Assembly: GCF_963675165.1 (NCBI RefSeq)
Contig: NC_087383.1
Coordinates: 248,001-312,000, forward strand
From: Halichondria panicea
Lineage: Eukaryota; Porifera; Demospongiae; Suberitida; Halichondriidae
Length of the DNA: 64,000 nt
Direction of reading: 5' to 3'
Of the stretch, positions 23,201-33,894 are shown piece after piece; within the stretch, counting starts at the first letter, position 1, and every line of letters begins with the position of its first letter. The position numbers were made by a program, and so were the translations under genes. The notes below the pieces were generated by a model that ran no database searches, was not told where the DNA came from, and saw only the letters and a program-made list of their open reading frames with translations.

Positions 23201-26200
23201 CAGCCACTCCCTCAGAAAATATTGAGCTTCTGAAACTTGTCAGCCCTAAGGAAAAAGAGATTGCTGAAATTATTCCAGTGCCAGTGACTGTAAAAGGCGA
23301 TTCTGAACAACCAAAGTTCACTGAACCCAAAACCTCCACTCAGGTTGCAGTCACTCCCTCAGAAAATATTAAGCTTCAGAAACCTGTCAGGCCAAAGAAA
23401 AGAAAATCTAAAGAGACTTCTGAAAGTGATTCAGAATATGATTATGACACTCTACCTTCAAGTGTTGTAAAAGTCCGTCCGATTGTGAATATTCCTGTTG
23501 TATTCATCAGCTCAAGGACACGATCACGCCTCTCATTCTCTGATCATTCGATTATCGAAGAAGATCGGCCACCACCAAAGAAGAAGCCTCGAAAACAAAA
23601 GAAGCGTAAAATCACACTTAGCAAGAGAAAGAAGCCTACTGTAAAAGTTGTCCCAAAAGTACCTCTTGAGTTGGATGAACAGACTAGTAGTGATCTAGAT
23701 ACGAAACCAAGTGAAGTTACCCCTCTCTTGAAGGCAACAAATGAAAATACGATGGCTGAAGTGCGGGCCGCTGACAGTACGCAAAGTGTCAGAAAAGATG
23801 ATGTCACTATTAAGCCACGCTGTGATCAATCGCACAGTCCTGAGATACCACTACAGAACGTGACCACAGCGTCTATAGTCAATGACGACACGTCAATTGA
23901 ACCTGTTGCCATGGACACTAGCCCACACGCGGAAGAACCAACAGAACAAAATTCCAGCCATGAAGCTACTAGTACACTGCGAGACAAACACAGCCAAGAA
24001 CCTGCCAAACAAGAAGAAATGAATATTGATCACTCACAAAACTTGAGCAATGATGATTTGCTGACGAAGGACAACTACAATGAAATCACTCCTCTTCCTA
24101 CTGAAATTACAATATTTGATGGACTTGCATTAGTACCAGTGCATGTAAATGATGTGCCCCCCACAGCTCTCACTGATACCCCCCCCCCTCATCCTGTGAA
24201 TGACAAGGACAATATTGTAAATGATGTGCCCCCCACAGCTCTCACTGATACCTCCCCCCCTCATCCTGTGAATGACAAGGACAACATTGTAAATGATGTG
24301 CCCCCCACAGCTCTCACTGATACCTCCCCCCCTCATCCTGTGAATGACAAGGACAACATTGTAAATGATGTGCCCCCCACAGCTCTCACTGATACCTCCC
24401 CCCCTCATCCTGTGAATGACAAGGACAACATTGTAAATGATGTGCCCCCCACAGCTCTCACTGATACCTCCCCCCCTCATCCTCCTGTGAATGACAAGGA
24501 CAACATTGAACCAATTGTAAATGACGTGCCCCCCACAGCTCTCACTGATACCTCCCCCCCTCATCCTGTGAATGACAAGATTGAACTTAATAAGCCAATT
24601 GCAAGCAAGGAATCTGAAGCACCAAGGACCTATACTAACAGACTCAGCATCTCTAAAAGTGATTTCACAAGAAAGTCTAAAACACATGACAAATTTCGGT
24701 TTCCAAAACGCAAGACTAAAAAACCGGCAAGTTCAATTGATCTTCGAAAGGATGTAACTATGAGTCAAGCAGTAAAGAAGCTACCTAAAGCATTACCCAA
24801 TAATACCACATCCTTTGGTTACAGCCTGGTTGCCAATAGCAGCATGTTGCCTCCTCTCAAGAGAAGAAAAACAATTTCAAGTGTTAACAACTCAACAGTG
24901 TCTGCCTTTCAACTGTCAATAGTGGATGATCAGGTACACGTGTGTACAGACTCTGTTGTTACCATGTCCGTTAATGACTAAAAATGTTACTTGCATACTG
25001 TACACTAAACATGTAATTATGACCTGTTAGTGTAACCGTAACCTGCATAGGAAATGCCCTAATATTGCCCTATATTATTGCATACCTTTACCACGTAATT
25101 GAAATTCTTTGTATTGTATTGTACTCTGGTGACTCCCCACCAAGTGTCCCCTGATAATAGTAGTACATGTATGAGCTGTTTGGGATCAGAGGAGGTACGA
25201 CATCCACGTGTCAAAGGAAACGTTTTAGACACACATTCCTTAGGTCAAAGTTCGGAATGTGTGTGTTAAAGACATGCGTATGACACGCGGATGTCGTACC
25301 TCCTCTGGTTTGGGATGTGTGTTAGGTGGTGGGGCACCCACTTGACCTACCTCCTCTGGTTTGGGATGTGTGCTAGGTGGTGGGGCACCCACTTGACCTA
25401 CCTCCTCTGGTTTGGGATGTGTGCTAGGTGGTGGGGCAGCACCCACTTGACCTACCTCCTCTGGTTTGGGATGTGTGCTAGGTGGTGGGGCAGCACCCAC
25501 TTGACCTACCTCCTCTGGTTTGGGATGTGTGCTAGGTGGTGGGGCAGCACCCACTTGACCTACCTCCTCTGGTTTGGGATGTGTGCTAGGTGGTGGGGCA
25601 CCCACTTGACCTACCTCCTCTGGTTTGGGATGTGTGCTAGGTGGTGGGGCACCCACTTGACCTACCTCCTCTGGTTTGGGATGTGTGCTAGGCACCCACT
25701 TGACCCCAACATTACTCAACAGTCCTCTCCCACACTTATTAGATTGCCCTAATTAACACTGATTTCATGTGCTTGGGCTTCAGTGGATTCCCCACCGCTT
25801 GTTCAGTAGATTCCACTACTTGATTGGTGGTATGTGTGTGCTAGGAACACATGTGAACCATGCATTACCTCATGTTAGGGTGGCTAAAGTTCTATTTACC
25901 AAATTTAGTAAGCTCTAGTAGTTGTTGTGTATTATTTAGCCTAGGCATGCTCAGAATGTCATCAATCATCTCATATTTCCTTGTAAACTTTGACAGCCTA
26001 GCAAACCTTGCATTGCACAATTTCTGACTTCATAGCAACTGTACATGTATATTATATCCATTGTAAGTGGCATAGCTAGCTACCCTCCAAAGTGTTTGTT
26101 AGTTGTTTTGGTGCTGAACACATCAAAACAAAGTTATGGATTGATAGAAGAAGTTCTGTGGCTTTTGTGCTTATGTTCCACCACATAAAACATTCACAGT

Positions 26201-26320
26201 GCTTTGTTTCTACTACAGGAGCAGCCAAACAGGAAGCCACCTATTCGTGTACACACCAGTGGGTTAAAGACACTCAAGCTCAGAGACACTTCTAGTCTGG
26301 AGAAAAGCAACACTAGCTAG
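20254..26320 (+). CDS. Unrecognised AT-hook-like protein with four tandem 54-nt coiled-coil exons
   Basis: Exons 20254-20478, 20611-20664, 20723-20776, 20937-20990, 21053-21106, 21517-24933 and 26219-26320 (stop TAG), all phase 0, give 1319 aa. Residues 1-75 form a charged helix. The next four exons encode 18 residues each, in pairs of pattern xSKxxLNEELExVKTxYT and xSKxxLNEKLERxKTDLK. The large exon is Lys/Pro/Ser-rich with AT-hook-like cores (PGRPRK, SGRPRK, RGRPRK) inside diverged ~45-residue repeats ('VPVTVRGDSEQPKSTEP'), then six 24-residue repeats ('NDVPPTALTDTSPPHPVNDK'). The end is basic (KRKTKK, LKRRKT). The last exon encodes 'PNRKPPIRVHTSGLKTLKLR'. A nuclear, DNA- or chromatin-bound role is inferred only. 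The layout (N-terminal coiled coil, long disordered middle, conserved-looking basic tail) is reminiscent of kinetochore or cohesion proteins, but I do not recognise the family. Confidence 0.75.
21222..21420. mobile_element. Full-length MITE, ~198 bp, same family, in gene 3
   Basis: The ends taccgtatagcggg and cccgctatacggta bound an interior inverted relative to 62668-62862. It sits in the intron after the fourth 54-nt exon of gene 3. Confidence 0.9.
24144..24575 (+). repeat. Coding tandem repeat, 72-bp unit, six copies
   Basis: Each unit encodes 24 residues (NDVPPTALTDTSPPHP + VNDKDNIV). The copies are nearly identical in DNA, including synonymous sites, which points to recent expansion. 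Units 5 and 6 have small in-frame changes. Confidence 0.95.
25187..25307. repeat. Hairpin-forming inverted repeat, ~120 bp
   Basis: Bases 25187-25213 and 25281-25307 are inverted copies with one mismatch in 27 ('cagaggaggtacgacatcc'). Inner blocks 'cacacattcc' and 'ggaatgtgtg' also pair, as in a small MITE. Its right arm runs into the first unit of the adjacent minisatellite. Confidence 0.8.
25297..25700. repeat. Minisatellite, 51/54-bp unit, ~8 copies, in the last intron of gene 3
   Basis: The unit is 'cctcctctggtttgggatgt' + 'gtgctaggtggtggggc(agc)acccacttgaccta'. The optional 3-bp insert keeps every copy a multiple of 3, so open frames run through on both strands. Confidence 0.93.
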
Positions 26321-26741
26321 TCGGAACACAACACACACTCACACTCGTCCAATGTTTGTCATAATTATTGTCTCTCACACATTAATTTTTAATTTTATCT
26401 GATTCTGTCACATTGAACCTTTCTGATTGTCCTTTAATTATAATTTTAATAATTATACTCCATTATAACAATTCTTCCAGAAATAAATAAAATTGTACTA
26501 TACTATAACTATAATAATAATTATTATAGATCAATACATTAACGAAATAAATTAAAGTTAATTAATTGACTGTGCACGTAAAAAAAGTTATTCACATGAG
26601 GTGAAGCAGACTGATATAGTTACCATGCAGCTAATTGGAGATCTGGTTATCATTAACAAAAAAATAGAACAACATGAGGTGTGAAGTGAAGTGCAAAGTA
26701 CAGAGGATGGACACAAAACATATCACGTAATATCAATATAA
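26321..26741. other. Convergent 3' intergenic region (gene 3 / RGM)
   Basis: Very AT-rich sequence with overlapping AATAAA signals at 26482-26491 (+), about 165 bp after the gene 3 stop. Nothing else is recognised. Confidence 0.6.
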
Positions 26742-29700
26742 TCATTTAATTAGATACCGGGATGCTAGGGTGCACAGTAAAAGTCCCAAGAGAGTAACAA
26801 AGTTCAATTGTGAACCGATAGATGCAGAGCTGAACATATCAAAGTCAGCATCTTCTGTAGTCGTCATAGGAACAGTGTTAGTAGTTTGCACACGCCTTGT
26901 TGTTATTGTTGTTGTTGTCGTTGTTGTCAAGGGCAACGTTGTTTCGGATTCAGCCAATGTTGCATAAGAAGGAGTCTCAATAGTTGGAAGTATGACGACG
27001 GGAACAAAGCCTCTACCTGGTATCAATATGGAGTCACGCCCGATTGCCTTCAACATGGAGACTGCGTCAATGTTCGCTGTTCTGTGCAAGTCAAACAGGC
27101 AATAATCAAAGTACGTATTGTTGGAAATACCCTCAAACTCATCTTCATTGATGAGCTCAGATTCGACAAAACAACGTGAAATGGCTGCATCAGTTTGTCG
27201 ACCGCAGTATGAGCTCACTTCACTATTCTTCTTTGTGACATTAAAGTAAGCGTGTTTTGGACAACCACGACACAATCCTTCGCTTCGGAACGACAATTCT
27301 CCTGGTAGTTGAACTACAACAGACAGAGCGTTGCCATACTGACGTATGATGATTGTAGTGTTGATCCACACTGCAAGGATGGTGATGGCGGAACTGTTGG
27401 CAGTGTGTTTCAGTTGCAGAGCAGAGTTTGAGTTATCAGGTGTTTGACCATTAGTTAGCGTTAATGGGAGGGGCAACTCGTTGGTTGCCACGTACGATAG
27501 CGGGCTCTCTCCAATACAAGGAGTTGGAGAAAAGGTGACGTTCACCTGGAGAAATAGAAAAACATCATGAGTTACATGTACGTATACACAGTGAATTGTA
27601 ATTATTAAAAGTAGAATTCTATAGTAATATTAAAACTAATTTTATTTATGAATGAGATCAATGTTTGTCCCGGCCAGGGTGACGGCAAAATTAGCACTGG
27701 GATTTAATAGTTCCAGTGGGTGTCTGTTGCTAGTGGGTGTTCCCTAGCAACTAATGTGCCACAAGGGTGTAGTGTTACTGATGCCGCCTGACTCCCCTGC
27801 ATTATATCACCAAGACAATTAGCTGAACAAGATTGCTCGAGCATCACATCCTATTCTGTAACCTACAAAGTACATCCCTTCAACACATTAAGTCTTTAAT
27901 GGAGGCAATCTACTGAATAACACAGTTTACGTAGAGACCATGCAGCGGAGAACTTCACAATATCCCATACAGATAAATGCCTAATTACCCGTATCCACCC
28001 GTATGCACATGGACAGCTTATAGGGCAATGTTTCCAAACAAGAGTCAACTGTACAGAACGATGTTAAGTCACCCACTGTGGGCTATGACACACGTGTATA
28101 TGGCAACTGATCCGGCCTTTTCTCTCAAAAACTAATCAGCCTTTATATTGGTCCCCCCACTACAGCATAGTGTACTTAACCTCCATGCCTCCCACTAGCC
28201 ACTTCAATGGAGAACTTTACATAGGCAATTAACAAACCGGTCAACAGTCGTAGGAGTTCACTGCCTAAAAGAAGACTCACTTCCACACACAATTCAATTC
28301 CTATAAGGTTATTATAGAGGAAACCAACAGTATCCTGGCCATTAAAAGAGATTCCAAGAGTCAACAATATTTAGTACAATTTAAGCTTTTGTAAGGATTT
28401 TTGAATTCCAGTAATCAATGGGTCTAAAAAATCAATTTACTGCTATATGGCTGTGGTGTATATACTACACAGAGTGGTGGGGAGGATTCAAGTCTACGTC
28501 TCAGTGCAGCACCACACATGCTAGCATGCTATTATTATATCCATCCCTTACAGAGTTGACCAAACAGTTTATACACTAGCTACTCCTACACCAATTTACT
28601 TAGTAGTAGCTAGCTAGCTGCATACAGAGTTTACTAAATACTAGACATTCACTGTCTACACTCCCACCCCTACGCCCCGGGGCGCTCTATAACAACCACA
28701 GTATTGGACTTACTAGCTACTGCATCAGGAGACGCACAACCTGCTACCGTATATATATGTATGCACACTGTATATATCTATAAATTAGGGCATCGCATTA
28801 TTATTATTATATACTAATGAGCAAGTGTAGTAATCACCTGTGTATAAAATGCTATACATGGCTTCAGATGCAGCAACACAGAGCCTAATAAACGCATACT
28901 GATGACTGAACACGGCCATATAAGTGAAGAAACATCTTTGAGCGGCCACATACACACAGCAGGGTGTGAATAAACATATGCCCACAGGCCATTAGAGTTA
29001 ACAGAGTATGAATGTCTATAAGCACATGGTACCCCCAGCAAATTATATTATATTTAAAAAAGCATTAATTGAGAAACCCATAAAAAAGCTCTTTAAGCTG
29101 ATTAACTTCAGAACCACACCTGGTCTTACTTTCACCCCAACACAAATGCCTTCTAGACAGACAACACGAGTTGACCCACAAGGCAGACTATAGAGTTCAA
29201 GTGGTTACTATGGTACTAATTTAAGCACCAGCTGTATTGGTACATGTGTCTAACCTTAGTAAGGCGGGTGAGGTTGCTCCCAGGCACAGCTTCTGACTCC
29301 ACAACCACACCGAGGGCCGAATGCTTGAGTAGGAACCATTCTCCCGGCACAGTACACGTCTCCAGTCCTGTCCGATAACCTTTGAATGACCGCAAGTGTG
29401 AGTAGGTGAACATGCTGCATTGACTCATAGCATCTGGTGGGTCTATAGCACAAGCGTGGGGCTCGGGGGTAATGTTTGCCTCTCCCAGGTCCATCGTCAA
29501 GTCAGGATCTCCGAATGCATAAGATGGAGTGGAAGGACATTGAAAATTGGTTTCAGGTGTTGGACAAAGGTCTCTAGCAGTGAACACTCCGATAAACACT
29601 TCATTTACACGATCGTCAATAGCGCAAATGTCGTAATTGACATCGAAACACTCGGTGGTGCTCTTGATTTGATCGCACGAGGCGTCTTGTTGAGAGGCTG

Positions 29701-31225
29701 CCTCAAAGCTACAGTCCAAATAGCAGTCAAAGGCTTGTACTTGACATTGTGCTGTGTGGGGGGGGCATGTGAATTGAGCAATTTTCGACTTTAACGGATA
29801 CACAAGATATCTTATTAGGACCAGTATGGCTGCTTGAGATATGTGACATACCAATCATATCTATCTATCTCAGAATGCAAAGGCCAACTAAAAATCCAAT
29901 TGGTTGTTTGCACACAATTTTACAATCTAGTTACGGAGGAGGAACTGCATGTGTCAGTGTGGTGGCAGGTAGTCTATCTCCAAATACCAAATAACTATTA
30001 TGTCATTTCAGACCCAGTCCCTTTCCGCAGGTGAAAAAAGGAGTTCATGGCCTCCAGTCTATTATAACTATAACCCATTGATCTCCTAAGGGCATTCACG
30101 TTCTAGTAACTCGTAAATATTGTTGTCTCCCACTCTTGTTCCCAGGCATCCACAGTTACCAAAGGGCCACACACTCACTGCATGAGTTGTTCTTCCATAT
30201 GCCCTCATGGGAGTTGACTAATTGAACACTGGCACATGTTGTGCAACTGCTATGTACAGGAGGTAGCGCAGGCACGGGTATGCAGTTTATCTAATGCAAC
30301 AGGACCAATTAATTAAACATGATGCTTTACCGTGCCAACTATGTACACAAAAAAACGCATCACAAACAACCTCAAGAGTAATTATGTCAAATTACAGCTC
30401 TGTGCCAAAAAAAATACCACCCCAAAGTGTTGTTGCCGGTTTATGTGATCAATTCTTTCACAAGATATCTAAGTCAGTAAATTAAGGTGTTAAAACACAA
30501 CAGGTGCATGCTGCTAGAGTCCAGCTAAGGCAGGTGATAATGTTGACAATTGGGGTAATGTATTCAGCACACATTCACACGTTATACATGTATCCTGTTG
30601 CTGGCTATATGGCTTGAAGTACAATTACCATGTGTGTGTGTCTGACCAACAGCCTGACCAAAACCACATGAAATTGGCATCAGAAATTCCAGTGGCTTTA
30701 ACACAGACTAGACTCCCCAAAGATGAATGTGAATCATGGAGAAAAGTAACCAGTGGCACTGATCATGCATGCAACAGTATATATTATTATGCAAAGAACC
30801 ACGATTTTTGCATGCAGATGAGAACACATTGATGAACAATGAAGACTTAGAGCTATTAAAATTGAAAACATTATTGACAAACCGACGAACAAAAGGTATA
30901 CGGACTTTATACTGTCTTGAATACAAGTTATGTAGTATAACAATATACTGGGTAACACACACTATGTATGTACAGATACTGTTTTGTCTTCTTTATACCT
31001 TGTATGCAATGCAGAGTGCAGGGAAATGTGCTCATACCTCATACCTCTAGAGAGCTATGAACTGCATGCAGTTATAGACAAGTATATATAGTGTGCAAGA
31101 CCTTTCTTTAGATATATATAAAGCTGTGCAAACTCTTAACCAAACTCACCTAGTAGACAGTATGCCAGTAGCATCAGTCCAAGGACTGGTAGCAGGTGCT
31201 TGCGGGTAGCTCCACAGAAGGTCAT
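26742..31225 (-). CDS. Repulsive guidance molecule (RGM)/hemojuvelin family protein
   Basis: Exons 31225-31150, 29751-29255 and 27545-26742 give 458 aa. Residues 1-25 are a signal peptide with a Leu-rich core. Exon 2 starts with a Cys-rich segment (CQVQAFDCYLDCSF), as in RGM N-termini, and ends with 'HLRSFKGYRTGLETCTVPGE', matching the RGM 'DPHxRTFxxxFQTCxVxGxW' region. Exon 3 has 'INTTIIIRQYGNALSVVVQL', then LCRGCP and a 'FDYCLFDLHRT' block, all in RGM order. A Thr-rich linker and a hydrophobic end ('FVTLLGLLLCTLASRYLIK') suggest a GPI anchor. RGMs bind BMP ligands and neogenin at the cell surface. The usual GDPH self-cleavage motif is replaced by TYSH; a GDPD occurs about 40 residues earlier. 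The gene is head-to-head with MEK. The family call is from pattern, not alignment. Confidence 0.87.
27546..29254. other. RGM intron 2 (1.7 kb), no gene seen
   Basis: This is mostly unique AT-rich sequence with no repeat array, RNA gene or supported ORF. A TA-rich stretch lies near 28750-28815 and a CG-rich 'cgccccggggcg' at 28672-28683. Confidence 0.6.
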
Positions 31226-31623
31226 CCTTTGCATGAATTACTTGATGGCGGTGTCCGAGAAACAAGAGAACCTTCTCTTTGTCTAGAATCAGATCAGTAT
31301 CAAATCTCTGGCTAGCTAGCTCTATATATATATAGGGTAATTAAGTTACAAGCCCCGCCCTCTTTTAGTTGCATACTCAGCTAGCTAGCTATTGTAGCTA
31401 ACGACATTTCCAATTCCCGTCCTGATCCAGCTGACAAGACAAGATTTATAGAGTCCTGCCATCTTCATAGTTCCAGTCTAAGGCAAGTGGTCCCACAAGC
31501 TAATGCCATGAGAACACAAATGAACCACTGAAGCATTTGTATCATCACTAATTACAATACTATGTACAGATTAATTAATTACTGTCCATAATTATATCCT
31601 TGTATGTTGACACACAGTATTAA
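31226..31623. promoter_or_regulatory. Bidirectional promoter region RGM / MEK
   Basis: Only 398 bp separate the two divergent start codons. It contains 'tatatatatata' (31323-31334) and repeated 'ctagctagctag'. No clear initiator can be chosen. The spacing suggests shared or overlapping promoters. Confidence 0.65.
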
Positions 31624-33765
31624 ATGGCTGAGAGAAAGAAAGCTCGTCCCCAGCCGCTCAAGATAGGTGGGGCAGTGCCGGTAGCCGAGGCAACGGACAG
31701 TCCTGATGGCGGAGGCAAGTTCTCAGTGGATACCACAGAGCGAGAGTGAGTGGGCGGGTACGGTAGTGCAATATTAATCCCTTAAGGTAATTAGTCCCTT
31801 CCAGGGTGTGATTTTTACATATTAGCAGCTTAGGTCATGCTGTACCTGTGGTGTTGTCATTTCCTCCCCCACCCCCTCCCTATTACATGGTGTGTGTTCC
31901 TGCCTTTGTATTAACGTCTCAGCCAAGTTTGATTATGGTCTATAGTGTGCTTCCACGCTCTGTTGGATATGTGTGCCAACATCCTAAATATCATTGAATG
32001 TCACAGTATGTGGTTACAAGCTTCTAGTTACAGCTACAAACCATTCACTGTGTGTGTGTGTGTGTGTGTGTGTTATCCCACGTACAATTTCCTCGTAAAT
32101 CCACACATTTCATCACACACAGGTATAATACCCATAAAATTATTTGCAATGTAAGCTAGCTGAATTATACGCCATCCTTGTGTCGTATGATGATGGGAAA
32201 ACCCCAGTTAGCTGAGGGCTGCCTTGAAGCTACAACCAGAGTAGAGCTGGCTTGTGTAGCTATCTAAGCCCTTAGAGCTGCTCCAAGTTCACTCTTTATT
32301 GTATATAGTTTTACCTCATTATTTCCATCCCTCTAGCCTTGATGCTATAGAGAAGTCAATAAGTAGCCTGGAGCTCAGTGAGGAACAGAAGGGGAACATG
32401 AGCTCCTTCCTCGAGGACAAGAGAGCTATTATCAGATTCGGGGATTTGAAAGAACATGACTTCGAGAGGATCACGGAGCTTGGCTCTGGTAATGGGGGTG
32501 TGGTCTTGAAGGTCAAGCACACGCCCTCCGGTATCACCATGGCGAGAAAGGTCGGTTAATTTGCGTGGGATTTATATTTTATTTCCCATAACCTTATTAA
32601 GTGTACATGTACATTTATATCCCTAGCTAATTTGTAGTTGTCAATGTGTTGTTCTCAGTTGAATGCACTATAATAATTATATCGACATAGGTCATGTTTT
32701 GTGGGAGCCTATCAAGTTGTCCCATTACTAAAACAATTTTGTACCCTAATTGATTTGCAATTCCTGTCCATTAATTCGCAGCAGCTAGTCTGGTCCCCCG
32801 GCCACTGTTGTCCTAGGATCAAACCTCCTCCACGTCCGTAGCCTTAGCGTCTCTAGTCTCTGAGAGTTATGCTTATGCTAGGTACACAGTCTCTTTGATT
32901 GCCTCTTTCAGTATGATTGAATTTCAAGCCTCTTTAGTGGCCACTCTTGCATGATTCCCATTTCTCCAATCTTTCACAGAACAACAATTTGTGGTATGTT
33001 TAATGATTAAACCACCTAATTAATATTTCCTTCCGTTGGTCAGCCTTCATTTGTACCTCTATAATTATCTTGTTAAATTCATTTTCACCCAAATATTCAA
33101 GGCTTAGACTAACTTCAAGTCTAGTTTACTTCTCCATAAATCATCCTAATAGCATCAAAGCCATGTTGTTTCCAAGCAACTCACATCCTGTTGTGATTGC
33201 AGCAGCTGTGTCTGGGGTCCTTTGTTGTGTTTTTGCCCTTTTGAAAAACACTCTCAATGTTTTTTCATGTGCCCATAGTTACTTAGTGTGCAGCTGTATT
33301 GTGTTTATGTGTAGCTAGGTGTATTCGACTATTCTATGTAAGTGATACTTGCTGTGCATTGTCTATATATACTCTGATAGTCTATTCGTTGCAGATTATA
33401 ATGCTCGACATAAAGCCGGCCATCCGTAACCAGATCATGAGGGAGCTGAAGGTTCTGCATGACTGCACCTCACCGTATATCGTCGGCTTTTTTGGCAACT
33501 TCTGTATCAACAATGAAATCTCTATTTGTATGCAGCACATGGTACGTTGTGTGATGTCACATGGTACGTTGTGTGATGTCACATGGTATGTTGTGTGATG
33601 TCACATGTACTGTATGTACCTACACAGCTGCACACACGTGCGTACTGTAACCTGTATATTCAACCACCCCCCCTCCTAGGATGGTGGTAGTTTAGACCTC
33701 ATCATGAATGGTGGGAGAATACCAGTGAATGTCATTCTCAAGATTACACTAGCCGTAAGTCAACC

Positions 33766-33803
<38 letters not shown>

Positions 33804-33847
33804 ACCCACACTTCTAACACCACACACACACACACACACCACACACA

Positions 33848-33894
<47 letters not shown>

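Noticed and set aside
24130-24687. Antisense ORF with repeated 'MRGGGISESCGGH'
   Set aside because: It is the reverse strand of the 72-bp coding repeat of gene 3, open only because the unit is a multiple of three.
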